Below are positions 8,783 to 17,356 of a stretch of 64,000 nucleotides of DNA, in pieces. A program made the translations under genes and the position numbers. The stretch spans positions 620,001 through 684,000 of the forward strand of contig NZ_JACBZP010000001.1 in the NCBI RefSeq assembly GCF_013409065.1. The letters run 5' to 3'. The DNA comes from Spelaeicoccus albus. Its GTDB lineage: Bacteria > Actinomycetota > Actinomycetes > Actinomycetales > Brevibacteriaceae. Position 1 is the stretch's first letter. Every line of letters begins with the position of its first letter. The notes below the pieces were generated by a model that was given only the letters and a program-made list of their open reading frames with translations, had not been told where the DNA came from and did not search any database.

Positions 8783-9723
8783 GCCGTGACCTCCGCTTCG
8801 GGACGTTCCGTAGCCGGCCGGCGCCCCGTCGCGCCGGCGGGTATATCGACGCGCAGATGCCATTTGATGAGCCGCTTGACGATGAGCACGATGACGCCGA
8901 CCACCACGACCGTGGCAAGTACGAACAGCATCAGGACGACGGCCATGGCCGCGCCGAGCGCCCAGTTCGCGCCGTCGTTGAATTGGCTTGCCACAAGGGT
9001 GCCCACCATGGTGCCGTGCGCGCCGCCCAGCACGGACGCCGTGATGTAGTCGCCCATGAGGGGCACGAAGATCAACAGGCAGCCGCTGGCGATGCCGGGG
9101 GCGGCCATCGGCAGCGTGACCTGCATGAAGGTCCGCCATCGCCCTGCGCCCAGGTCGCGGCTGGCTTCGCGCAGGTTCTTGCCGGCCCTGTCGATCGCCA
9201 CGAAGAGCGGCAGGATCATCAGCGGGAGATAGTTGTAGACGACGCCGATCTGCACGGCCGCGCGCGTGTACAGCACGTCGAACGGGCCGCCCAGACCAAT
9301 TGCCCCCACGGCCTGCGAGATGAATCCGGACGGCGACAGGATCACCTGCCAGCCGAGTGTGCGCACAAGAAAGTTTGTCCAAAACGGCACAAGGACGAGC
9401 GCCAGGAGAATGCTGCGCCGGCGCGGCGGAACCTTCACGGCGAGCCAGTAGGCGAACGGGACGCTGATAATCAGGCAGATGAGGGTGCCGATCACCGAGA
9501 TCCGCAGCGTGGCCAGGAACGTCGAAAGAAATGTCGAGCTGAGCGCTTCGCGGTAGCGGTCCAGGGAGAGCGTGTCCGTCGAATAGGTGGTGAATTCGTC
9601 CGGTTTGTAGCCAAAGCTGTACCAAATGACGAGCGCGACCGGGATCACGAAGAAGAACACCATGTACGCCCAGGTGGGGAACGACAGCCCACCGGGCCCG
9701 AAGAGTCGCTGACGGAGTTTCAT
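8779..9723 (-). CDS. Polyamine-type ABC permease (PotB-like), system 2
   Basis: A 314-residue permease, first of the pair. Hydrophobic segments begin at about residue 15 (WAYMVFFFVIPVALVIWYSF), and the coupling loop LREASRDLGAGRWRTF is near residue 190. The start at 9723 overlaps the stop of the binding-protein gene by four bases (ATGA), the same junction style as in operon 1. The C-terminal 30 residues after the last span are hydrophilic and rich in Arg, Ala and Glu, longer than in the system 1 counterpart. Confidence 0.9.
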   Translation of the reverse strand: MKLRQRLFGPGGLSFPTWAYMVFFFVIPVALVIWYSFGYKPDEFTTYSTDTLSLDRYREALSSTFLSTFLATLRISVIGTLICLIISVPFAYWLAVKVPPRRRSILLALVLVPFWTNFLVRTLGWQVILSPSGFISQAVGAIGLGGPFDVLYTRAAVQIGVVYNYLPLMILPLFVAIDRAGKNLREASRDLGAGRWRTFMQVTLPMAAPGIASGCLLIFVPLMGDYITASVLGGAHGTMVGTLVASQFNDGANWALGAAMAVVLMLFVLATVVVVGVIVLIVKRLIKWHLRVDIPAGATGRRPATERPEAEVTA

Positions 9724-10886
9724 GCGCCGCTCCTTGCCTTCGTCTTGTTCAATATCTCGTTCAGCCGTTCGGTGGCCGAGTTGATCTTGGACGGCGTGAG
9801 CCGCTTCATCACGTCGTCGGCCGGGAAGATCAGCTCGGTGTACTTGACCTTTTCGCGGCGGGCGCGTGCTTCGACGCCGCCGACTCCGGTGGCGTAGCCG
9901 ATGTATTGCATCTCGTTGAACGACACGTCCGGTTCGAGCATGTAATTGATGAACTCGTACGCGGCATCGGGGTGCTGGGTGCCGCGGGCGATTGCCCACG
10001 TGTCCATCCACAGATTCGCGGTCGGCGTCGGATACACGAACTTCCACTTGTCCGGATGTTTCGAGGCCATGATGGCTTGCCGGGCATCGCCGTTGTACGC
10101 GTGCAGCAACGTGAATCCGCCTTGCGAAACGGCGGAAGTCGCAGTCGACAGATACGCCTTGATATGCGGTGCGATCTTATTGACGAGGAATTTCTCGCAC
10201 GCATCGAGAACCGCGGTGTCCGTTGTGTTGGGGCTTTTCCCGTGTGCCGCCAGGTAGCAGCAGCACACTTCCCACGGGTCGGTCTGCAGCGCCGTCTTTC
10301 CGCTGGCTTCGTGCTGGACGGCGTCCAGAAAGTCCGACCACGACGTCAGATCCCGCTTGATGGCAGTGGTGTCGTACATGAAGCCCGTGGTGCCGGAGGC
10401 CTTGCAGATCGCGTACTCGCTGTCGGGGTCCCAGGTCTGGTGAATATAGGCCGGATCCATCGCTGAGAAATTCGGGATACGCGATTTGTCGAGTTTTTGC
10501 AGCAGCTTGTGTTCGGCCATCTCCGGCACGAAGAGTCCCGTCGGCACGACTATGTCGTATCCCGATGTGCCACGAGTGGCCGACAGTTTGGCAATCATCT
10601 CCTGGTTCGATCCGAAAGAGGCGATCTGCACGCTGGGGCCGTGTTTCTTCGTGAAGCGCTTGATATCGGCCGGATCGGAGTAATCGCCCCAGCTGTACAC
10701 GTTGAGCAGGTTCTCCGGCTTGCCGTCCGGTACGGCGGACGACGCCACTGCCGTTCCGGCCGAACAGCCGGCCAGACCGGCACCGGCCAGCACGCCGAAC
10801 CCGGCAAGCACGGCGCGTCGGCTGATGGTCCCGGCCTTGTCGCGGGGAGCCAAGATCCGCACCGGCTCGTCGTCGGCCCGGCTCAC
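9720..10886 (-). CDS. Polyamine-type substrate-binding lipoprotein (PotD-like), system 2
   Basis: A 388-residue exported binding protein. A twin-arginine motif (TISRRAVLAGF) precedes a hydrophobic run that ends in the lipobox LAGC, so Tat export and lipid anchoring are likely. The mature part begins with the typical NLLNVYSWGDYSDPADI pattern of polyamine-binding proteins. I place the start at the GTG at 10886, which overlaps the ATPase stop as GTGA; the longer upstream frame would run 90 bases into the ATPase gene. It shares the fold of the system 1 protein but is clearly divergent in sequence, so it may bind a different amine. Confidence 0.88.
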   Translation of the reverse strand: MSRADDEPVRILAPRDKAGTISRRAVLAGFGVLAGAGLAGCSAGTAVASSAVPDGKPENLLNVYSWGDYSDPADIKRFTKKHGPSVQIASFGSNQEMIAKLSATRGTSGYDIVVPTGLFVPEMAEHKLLQKLDKSRIPNFSAMDPAYIHQTWDPDSEYAICKASGTTGFMYDTTAIKRDLTSWSDFLDAVQHEASGKTALQTDPWEVCCCYLAAHGKSPNTTDTAVLDACEKFLVNKIAPHIKAYLSTATSAVSQGGFTLLHAYNGDARQAIMASKHPDKWKFVYPTPTANLWMDTWAIARGTQHPDAAYEFINYMLEPDVSFNEMQYIGYATGVGGVEARARREKVKYTELIFPADDVMKRLTPSKINSATERLNEILNKTKARSGA

Positions 10887-11977
10887 GGCTCGAACACCTG
10901 CATCTGCTCGGGCTGCCAGGAGCAGAAGACGGAATCGCCGGCGGCTACCCGTACCGATTCGGCGCGCGGTTTTCGGCACAGGATCTCGGTTTCGTCGTCG
11001 GCCACGACGACGTATTGGACGACGTCGCCCAAGAACGAGGTGCCGGCGACCCTGCCGGCCACGACATTCACGCTCGCATCCGGCCGCCGCGCGCTCAATG
11101 CGATCGATTCGGGCCGGACGGCGACCCGGACCCGCCCGTGGTGCCCGGCGGCCTGCGGGCCGCCCATCGGCCCGTGCGCCGACTCGAGACGGCCATCGGC
11201 TGCCACGGCATCGAAGAAGTTCTGCCGGCCGATGAATCCTGCCACGAACGCGTTGGCGGGGCGCGCGTAGATTTCTTCGGCCTCGCCGACCTGCTGGACG
11301 GCGCCGCCGCGCATGACGACGATCCTGTCGCTCATCGACAACGCTTCTTCCTGGTCGTGCGTGACGAAGATGAACGTCGTCCCGAGCTTCTTTTGCAGCA
11401 GTTTGAGTTCCAGCTGCATCTCGTCGCGTAATTTCCGGTCGAGGGCCGACATCGGCTCGTCGAGCAGCAGGACGTCGGGCCTGTTCACCAACGCGCGGGC
11501 CAAGCCGATCCGCTGGGCCTGGCCCCCGGAGAGCATACGGGTGTCGCGTGCGGCGAATGAACTCATTTGCACCATTTCGAGTGCTTCCCCCACGCGGGAG
11601 TTGATGTCACGGCGCGCCGTGCGTCGCTGACGCAGGCCGTAGGCGACGTTTTGCGCGACGCTCATGTGCGGGAAAAGCGCGTACGACTGGAAAACGGTGT
11701 TGATGGAGCGTTTGTGCGCCGGGACTGCGACGATTGATGCGCCGTCCAAACGGATATCGCCCCGGTCGGGGGTTTCGAAACCGGCGAGCATGCGCAGCAG
11801 CGTGGTCTTGCCGCATCCGGAGGGGCCGAGCAGCGAGAGGAATTCGCCGGCGCGGACGTCCAGGTCGATGCCGCCCACTGCGGTGACGGAGCCGTAGCGC
11901 TTCACGACCCGGCTGAGGGTGACGGCGCCGCTCGCCGCGTCGCGGGCGGGCCGCTGCTGGGTCAACGTGTCGGTCAT
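10883..11977 (-). CDS. Polyamine-type ABC transporter ATPase (PotA-like), system 2
   Basis: A 364-residue ATPase. Motifs: Walker A GPSGCGKTT, Q-loop VFQSYALFPHM, signature LSGGQAQRIGLARAL, Walker B VLLLDEPMSALD and switch histidine VTHDQEEAL. A C-terminal regulatory region with AVRPESIALS belongs to the TOBE-type domain. Alanine replaces the usual third glutamine in the signature, which is tolerated in the family. Two starts are possible: 11989 (MDAPMTDT) and 11977 (MTDTLTQQ); I list the shorter because the conserved domain begins later, at about residue 20. It lies about 30 bases after the amidohydrolase stop in the same operon. Confidence 0.88.
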   Translation of the reverse strand: MTDTLTQQRPARDAASGAVTLSRVVKRYGSVTAVGGIDLDVRAGEFLSLLGPSGCGKTTLLRMLAGFETPDRGDIRLDGASIVAVPAHKRSINTVFQSYALFPHMSVAQNVAYGLRQRRTARRDINSRVGEALEMVQMSSFAARDTRMLSGGQAQRIGLARALVNRPDVLLLDEPMSALDRKLRDEMQLELKLLQKKLGTTFIFVTHDQEEALSMSDRIVVMRGGAVQQVGEAEEIYARPANAFVAGFIGRQNFFDAVAADGRLESAHGPMGGPQAAGHHGRVRVAVRPESIALSARRPDASVNVVAGRVAGTSFLGDVVQYVVVADDETEILCRKPRAESVRVAAGDSVFCSWQPEQMQVFEP

Positions 11978-12007
11978 TGGTGCGTCCAATCGAGTCGGAG
12001 GGAGCTG

Positions 12008-13648
12008 TTAGGCGGCAAAGACGATTTCGCCGCCGACCATTGTCATGTCGTTGCGCAGCGTGTGCAGGTCGGCCGGGTGCACGGTGAACGGGTCGGCCGA
12101 GGCGACTGCCAGGTCGGCCGGGGCTCCGGCTGCGACGGTTCCGGCATCGCTGCGGTTCAGCCGGGCGGAGCCGCGCGTGTATGCGGCGAGGGCCGTGGTA
12201 AGGTCGATCGATTGATCGGCGCCCAGCGGCTCGGCATCGGGATGGCCGGCTTCGCGCCGATTCACGGCGACGTGGACCGCCGCCCACGGGTCCGGCGTGG
12301 AGACGGGCCAATCGGATCCCATGGCCAGTCGTGCGCCGGAGCGCACCAGCGAGGCGAACGGGTATTGTCGGCCGGATCGTTCCGGGCCCAGGAACGGCAG
12401 CGTGAGATCGGTCATTTGCTTGTCCCCGGCCGCCCAGAGAGCTTGCGCGTTGGCTGTGACATCAAGCTGGGCAAAGCGCGGGACGTCGTGCGGGTCGATC
12501 ACTTGGATGTGCGCCAAATGGTGCCGCCGCCCGGTCGGGCCGTGTGCGCGACGGGCGTATTCGACGGCGTCCAGCCCGTAGTGGACCGCCCGGTCGCCGA
12601 TCGCGTGCATGTGCACGTCGAAGCCGCGGGCCTCCAGGGCCGCGACGGACAGGTTCAGTATTTCGGGCCGGAAGTAGCTGATCCCCTTGTTGGTACCGGC
12701 GCATCCGCAGGCGTCCAAGTACGGATCCTGCATGGCGGCCGTGAAGGTTTCGGCGACGCCGTCGAGCATGATTTTCACCGACGTCGTCCGGAAGCGTCCG
12801 CTGGAATTCTCGTTGCGGACCGCTGCGAACGCGTCTGCCTGATCCTCGATGTCACGTTCCGTGATGCCGCGGGGCCACCACAGCGCGCCGACGACGTCGG
12901 CCGTCAGTGTGCCGGCCCGTGCCGCGCTTTGGTAGACGGCTGTCGAATCCGATTGGCCGGCGTAGTCGCCGATGATGGCATCTTGCCAGCCGCGGATTCC
13001 AAGCGTTTGCAAATACTTCTGTGAGTTCATCAGCGCGGCGGCCTGGTCGGCTTCCGTGACTGCCGGGGCGTGAGCATCGACCAGTTGCATTGCCGCTTCG
13101 TGCAGGGTGCCGGCCGGGTTGCCGTGCACGTCCCGTTCGATCCGGCCTCCCTCCGGATCCGGAGTGGACGCATCGATGCCGGCAGTGCGCAGCGCTTCGG
13201 AGTTCACCCAGCTGCTGTGGTGATCGCAGTTGACCAAGACGGCCGGACGGGCGCCGATGGCGTCGATTCCGTCGAGAAGCTCCTTGGCGGGTGTTCCGTT
13301 CGGAAAATCGGCCATCGACCAGCCGCCGCCGACTATCCATCGGCCGTCGGATGCTGCGGCGAAGTCCGCCACGCGAGCCAATACGCCGTCCCGCCCCTTT
13401 GCGTCGGACACGTCGCATCCGAGGCGTTCGACGCCTGCCGAGACCGGGTGGATGTGGGCATCGGTGAACGCCGGGAGCAGCAGTTTGCCGCGCAGGTCGA
13501 CGAGCTGAGTAGCCGCGGTGCGCTCCGCTTCGGCGTCGGACCCCACGGCCGCGATGCGTCCGTCCGCGACAGCGACCGCCGGGGCGCCGTCGAGCAGTTG
13601 TTCGCCGTCGAAGACACGCCCCGAATGGAAGAGGTAGTCGGCGCCCAT
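12008..13648 (-). CDS. YtcJ-type metal-dependent amidohydrolase
   Basis: A 546-residue member of the amidohydrolase 3 family. The N-terminal beta-rich part (SGRVFDGEQLLDGAPAVAV) is followed by the metal-binding motif FTDAHIHPV near residue 65. HMHAIGDRAV is near residue 330 and an HLAHIQVIDP histidine cluster near 375, and the aspartate motif MGSDWPVSTPDPWAA near 450. Family members hydrolyse amide, N-formyl, urea or related C-N bonds; no substrate can be read from the sequence. The start ATG follows a clear AAAGGAGA ribosome site. It opens the operon whose next genes are the ABC importer and FAD oxidase, so it may free an amine from an imported acylated precursor. A TetR-type palindrome lies 80-98 bases upstream of the start. 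Confidence 0.87.
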   Translation of the reverse strand: MGADYLFHSGRVFDGEQLLDGAPAVAVADGRIAAVGSDAEAERTAATQLVDLRGKLLLPAFTDAHIHPVSAGVERLGCDVSDAKGRDGVLARVADFAAASDGRWIVGGGWSMADFPNGTPAKELLDGIDAIGARPAVLVNCDHHSSWVNSEALRTAGIDASTPDPEGGRIERDVHGNPAGTLHEAAMQLVDAHAPAVTEADQAAALMNSQKYLQTLGIRGWQDAIIGDYAGQSDSTAVYQSAARAGTLTADVVGALWWPRGITERDIEDQADAFAAVRNENSSGRFRTTSVKIMLDGVAETFTAAMQDPYLDACGCAGTNKGISYFRPEILNLSVAALEARGFDVHMHAIGDRAVHYGLDAVEYARRAHGPTGRRHHLAHIQVIDPHDVPRFAQLDVTANAQALWAAGDKQMTDLTLPFLGPERSGRQYPFASLVRSGARLAMGSDWPVSTPDPWAAVHVAVNRREAGHPDAEPLGADQSIDLTTALAAYTRGSARLNRSDAGTVAAGAPADLAVASADPFTVHPADLHTLRNDMTMVGGEIVFAA

Positions 13649-13727
13649 TGGTCTCCTTTGTCCGCGGGTGGCTCATCCACCGGAGTGGCTTACGTCACAA
13701 TGCTCAGAAAACCACGAACCGCACTCA

Positions 13728-13746
13728 TAGTCAACAGCGTTGACTA
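13728..13746 (-). promoter_or_regulatory. Putative TetR operator upstream of the amidohydrolase operon
   Basis: TAGTCAACAGCGTTGACTA: eight-base arms TAGTCAAC/GTTGACTA around a three-base centre. Its reverse complement matches the site at 15960-15978 in 18 of 19 positions. It lies in the 104-base gap between the TetR stop and the amidohydrolase start, where a repressor could block transcription of the amidohydrolase-transporter-oxidase operon. Confidence 0.72.
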
Positions 13747-13752
13747 CATTGT

Positions 13753-14427
13753 TTACTGCGAATTCGCCATTTGCTCCGCCGCGCGGGCCGAGATCGCGTC
13801 GATCGTCAGGTCGAGGGCGAGACCGAAGGTCGAGTCCTCGTCGATGGTTGCCAAATGGCGCGCCGATCGGGCGATGTTCGGAAAAGTCTTCGGATCTGCC
13901 GCCGCATACTCGGTGCTCCACGCCCCTTCGTCCTTGGCGCGCTGTTCGGCGTCGAGTATCCGGAACCCGGCGTCCAAACCGGCGAACGCCAGAGTCAGAT
14001 CATCCAGGACCCGATAGAGCCTTGCGGCTTCCTCGTCGTCGAATCCGGCGCTTGCCAAGGTACGCAAGATGATTTCGACGATGCGCATCTCGCCTTCGCG
14101 CCGCGTCACGCGGATCGTTCCGAGCACGGCGGCGTGCGGATGCGCCAGGTAAACGCGCCGCGTTCGCCATGCCAGATCCCGCAGCGTCTCCCGCCAGTCG
14201 TCGTACGGTTCGAAACCGTCGAGCCCTTGACCGATCAAATGGTCCATCAGCGCCAGGATCAGCTCGTCCTTGTTGCGAAAATGGCGGTAGATCGCCGTTG
14301 GATCGGCCCCCAGCTTGGCGCCGATCTTGCGGAACGTCAATCCGGCCGGACCCGCCTCGTCCAAGAGCGCCAAACACTCCGTGACGATACGGTCGGCGGT
14401 CAGGCTGCCGCGCGGATTCCGAGACAC
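13753..14427 (-). CDS. TetR-family transcriptional regulator
   Basis: A 224-residue regulator. The N-terminal helix-turn-helix is clear: ADRIVTECLALLDEAGPAGLTFRKIG, then LGADPTAIYRHFRNKDELI, the TetR recognition-helix pattern. The C-terminal ligand domain (residues 60-224) is all helical and rich in Ala, Leu and Arg. The GTG start is one base after the stop of the aldehyde dehydrogenase gene (TGAGGTG), so the two are cotranscribed and the regulator probably controls its own operon. Two matching palindromes, one before this operon and one just beyond its 3' end, are the likely binding sites. The ligand is likely an amine or aldehyde of the pathway; that is inference. Confidence 0.9.
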   Translation of the reverse strand: MSRNPRGSLTADRIVTECLALLDEAGPAGLTFRKIGAKLGADPTAIYRHFRNKDELILALMDHLIGQGLDGFEPYDDWRETLRDLAWRTRRVYLAHPHAAVLGTIRVTRREGEMRIVEIILRTLASAGFDDEEAARLYRVLDDLTLAFAGLDAGFRILDAEQRAKDEGAWSTEYAAADPKTFPNIARSARHLATIDEDSTFGLALDLTIDAISARAAEQMANSQ

Positions 14428-14428
14428 C

Positions 14429-15922
14429 TCAGTCTCTCCGTTCGGCCGACTCGGCCCGGAAGACCGTATGTTGCCACTCCTTGTCGGCTCGTCCGGTGGT
14501 TTCGATCATGACGTGTTTGACGTTCGTGTACTCCTCGAACGAATACGCCGACATGTCCTTGCCGAATCCGGACGCCTTGTAACCCCCGTGCGGCATTTCC
14601 GAGAGCATCGGAATGTGGTCGTTGATCCAGACGCAGCCGGCCTGGATTTCAGCGCTGGCACGCAGGCCGCGTCGCAAATCGTTCGTCCACGCCGACGCCG
14701 CCAGACCGTACGGCGTATCGTTCGCCAGCTCGAGCCCCTCATCGTCCGACTCGAACGGCAAAGCCACGAGCACGGGGCCGAACACCTCGTCCTGCACGAT
14801 TTCGGAGTCCTGAGCTGCGCCGGTGATCAGCGTTGGCGGATAGAATGCGCCGTCCACCCAGGCTCCCGCCGGAACCTCTCCCCCGGTCTCCACGCGTGCG
14901 CCGGCTTCCCGGGCCCGATCGACGAATCCGGCCACCCGGTCGCGATGGGCCGCGGAGATCAGCGAGCCGAGGTCGGTGGTCTCCGCAAGCGGATCTCCCA
15001 TCCGGACGCCGCGCATCAGCTCGGCCACGCGCTCCGCGAACGCATTGAACAGCGGGGCCTGCACATAGGCCCTGGTCGCGGCAGTACAGTCCTGGCCACC
15101 GTTGATGATCGATCCGGCGACGGCGCCGCGGGCAGCCGCCTCGACGTCGGCGTCGTCGAACACGACGAACGGGGCCTTGCCGCCGAGTTCCAGATGCACG
15201 CGCGCGCCGCGCCGACCGGCGATCTCCATGACGCGTCGACCCACTGCCGTCGATCCGGTGAACGAGCTCATGGCAACATCGGGATGGCCGACAAGCGCTT
15301 CACCGGCCTCCTTGCCGTCACCGGTGACGATGTTGACCACGCCGTCCGGAATTCCGGCCGCGGTAGCGGCCTCGGCAAAGATCAGCGACGTGCCCGGCGT
15401 CATTTCGGAGGGCTTGAGCACTATGGTGTTGCCGGCTGCGATGGCCGGAAGGATCTTCCAGGCGGCCATTTGCAGCGGATAGTTCCACGGTGCGATCGAA
15501 CCGATCACGCCGAGCGGTTCTCGGCGGACCATGGACGTGTGGTCGGCCGAGTATTCGGCCGCGGCGCGGCCTTCGAGGTTACGGGCCGCGCCGGCGAAGA
15601 ACTCGACATTGTCGATGCTGCCGGGCACGTCGAACTCACGGGACATCCGCAATGATTTACCGGTCTGCGCCGTCTCGACCTGCGCCATCTCCTCGGCGCG
15701 GCTCTCCAGTTCGGCAGCCAGTCGATGCAGCGCATCGGAGCGTTCGCCGGGTGTGAGCCGCGACCAGACCGGGAATGCGCGCTTGGCCGCCCGTACCGCG
15801 TCATCGACGTCGTCGGCAGTGGCAAGGACCAGCGTCTCGAGCTGCCGGCCCGTCGCGGGATTGACGAGAGGGAGAGTTGTTCCGTGGCCGGCCTGCCGGC
15901 GTCCGTCGATGTACTGGTGCAC
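14429..15922 (-). CDS. Aldehyde dehydrogenase, gamma-aminobutyraldehyde dehydrogenase-like
   Basis: A 497-residue NAD(P)+-dependent dehydrogenase. The cofactor pocket APWNYPL, the general-base motif HLELGGKAP (Glu about residue 245) and the nucleophile [10 protein letters not shown] (Cys about 279) are all intact, and the C terminus has the GYKASGFGKDMS and EEYTNVKHV pattern of aminobutyraldehyde/betaine aldehyde dehydrogenases. It would oxidise an aminoaldehyde to the amino acid. I use the GTG at 15922 because GGAGG sits at normal distance before it; the ATG four codons earlier (15934) has no such site. It is cotranscribed with tetR, and an operator-like palindrome lies 38-56 bases upstream of the start. 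Confidence 0.88.
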   Translation of the reverse strand: MHQYIDGRRQAGHGTTLPLVNPATGRQLETLVLATADDVDDAVRAAKRAFPVWSRLTPGERSDALHRLAAELESRAEEMAQVETAQTGKSLRMSREFDVPGSIDNVEFFAGAARNLEGRAAAEYSADHTSMVRREPLGVIGSIAPWNYPLQMAAWKILPAIAAGNTIVLKPSEMTPGTSLIFAEAATAAGIPDGVVNIVTGDGKEAGEALVGHPDVAMSSFTGSTAVGRRVMEIAGRRGARVHLELGGKAPFVVFDDADVEAAARGAVAGSIINGGQDCTAATRAYVQAPLFNAFAERVAELMRGVRMGDPLAETTDLGSLISAAHRDRVAGFVDRAREAGARVETGGEVPAGAWVDGAFYPPTLITGAAQDSEIVQDEVFGPVLVALPFESDDEGLELANDTPYGLAASAWTNDLRRGLRASAEIQAGCVWINDHIPMLSEMPHGGYKASGFGKDMSAYSFEEYTNVKHVMIETTGRADKEWQHTVFRAESAERRD

Positions 15923-15959
15923 AGTGTCCTCCATGGTGGCGTTGCTTGATCTTCCCAGA

Positions 15960-15978
15960 TAGTCAACGCTGTTGACAA
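15960..15978 (-). promoter_or_regulatory. Putative TetR operator upstream of the aldehyde dehydrogenase-tetR operon
   Basis: TAGTCAACGCTGTTGACAA, a near-perfect palindrome that differs from the reverse complement of the site at 13728-13746 at one position. It fills much of the 63-base gap between the FAD oxidase stop and the dehydrogenase start. Read on the minus strand it carries TTGACT and could overlap a promoter. Position and duplication support autoregulation by the TetR gene two cistrons downstream. Confidence 0.72.
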
Positions 15979-15985
15979 CAGGAAT

Positions 15986-17356
15986 TCAGGCTTTTCCGGA
16001 GACGCGATCGGCAACGCGGGCAAAGCGCGAGGTCCGGGTGCTGCCCATCTCTTCGGCCTTGTCGGCGCGGTAATACGCGGAATACAAGGCGTTGACGGCT
16101 ACCCACCGCAGCGGCTCGATTTCCCACCGGCGCACGCGTCGATCGACCCACGGCAGCCCGGCGATTTCGGTATCGCGGCCGAGAATGAGGTCCCGAAGCG
16201 TGCGTCCGGCCAAATTGGTCGCGGTGACGCCGGTGCCGACATAGCCGCCTGCCCATCCCAGACCGGTGCGTCTTTCGAGCCCCACGGTTGCGGCCCAGTC
16301 TCGGGGGACGCCCAGCACACCCGACCATGCGTGGGCGATCGGCACGTCGGCCGCGGCGGGGAAGAACCGGTGGAGCAAGCCGGCCAGCATGTCGATAGTC
16401 GCCTGCGGGGTGTGCCCGTCGACGTCCGTGCGCGAGCCGTACAGGTACGGCTTTCCGCGTCCGCCGAACGCGATTCGGTCGTCGGCGGTGCGCTGGGCGT
16501 ACATATAGGCGTGCGCCGCATCGCCCAGGGTCTCGCGGCCTTCCCAGCCGATCTCGTTCCAGAGGTCCGGCGGCAGCGGCTCGGTTGCGATCATTGACGA
16601 GTTCATGGGCAACCAGTCGCGGTGGCTGCCTTTCAGCCCGGCCGTGAACCCTTCGGTGGCGCGGACGATGTACTGGGCCTCGACCGTCCCCGCGTCGGTG
16701 ATGGCCTGCCGGGGGCGGATCCGACGCACCGGCGTGTTCTCGTAAATCGGCACGCCCAGGCGGTCGACCTCGGCGGCCAATGCGCGCACCAGCTTTCCCG
16801 GATTGATCCGTGCGCAGTGCGGATGCCACATTCCGCCGCGGACGCCGTGAACATTCACTCGGGCGCGCGTCTCATCGGCGTCGAGCCACCGGACGTCGGT
16901 CGATTGCCATCGCGCTTCATCGGCGTATTCGGCGCGGAGCCGCCCCAGCTGGGCTGCATTCGTGGCGACGCTCAGTTCGCCGCCCTTCACGGCGCCGATA
17001 CCGGTGCCGTCGGCGCCGCCGAAGGCGATCACCTGGTCGACCGAGTCGTTCATGGCTCGCTGAAACGCCTCGGCGGCTGCGGGCGAGTGCGACGCAGCGT
17101 AACGGGCCTTGCCGCCGGTGATGGCGTTACTCACCCAGCCGCCATTGCGGCCGGACGCCCCATAGCCGGCAAAACGGGCCTCGAGAACGACGACCTCGAG
17201 CGTCGGATCGCACTTTTTCAGGTAGTACGCAGTCCACAACCCGGTGAACCCGGCTCCGACGATCGCGACGTCCGCCTGCCGGGGATTCCGCAGTTGCGCT
17301 CGGGGCGCCGGCGCCCCGAGCCCGGTATGCCAAAAGGAAACGTCACCGTTGCGCAT
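15986..17356 (-). CDS. FAD-dependent oxidoreductase, DAO/PuuB-like (second copy)
   Basis: A 456-residue flavoprotein of the glycine/D-amino-acid oxidase group. FAD-binding motif AIVGAGFTGLW at residues 31-41, signature GASGRNGGW at 66-74, and the closing GGYVGTGVTATNLAGR about residues 375-390. It differs widely from the oxidase at 6489-7874, so a different amine substrate is likely. The ATG at 17356 overlaps the end of the universal stress gene by 14 bases. The gene stops just before the TetR-type operator, so it belongs to the upstream transcription unit rather than to the dehydrogenase-tetR unit. Alternative view: a sarcosine- or N-methyl amino acid-type oxidase of the same superfamily. 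Confidence 0.83.
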   Translation of the reverse strand: MRNGDVSFWHTGLGAPAPRAQLRNPRQADVAIVGAGFTGLWTAYYLKKCDPTLEVVVLEARFAGYGASGRNGGWVSNAITGGKARYAASHSPAAAEAFQRAMNDSVDQVIAFGGADGTGIGAVKGGELSVATNAAQLGRLRAEYADEARWQSTDVRWLDADETRARVNVHGVRGGMWHPHCARINPGKLVRALAAEVDRLGVPIYENTPVRRIRPRQAITDAGTVEAQYIVRATEGFTAGLKGSHRDWLPMNSSMIATEPLPPDLWNEIGWEGRETLGDAAHAYMYAQRTADDRIAFGGRGKPYLYGSRTDVDGHTPQATIDMLAGLLHRFFPAAADVPIAHAWSGVLGVPRDWAATVGLERRTGLGWAGGYVGTGVTATNLAGRTLRDLILGRDTEIAGLPWVDRRVRRWEIEPLRWVAVNALYSAYYRADKAEEMGSTRTSRFARVADRVSGKA

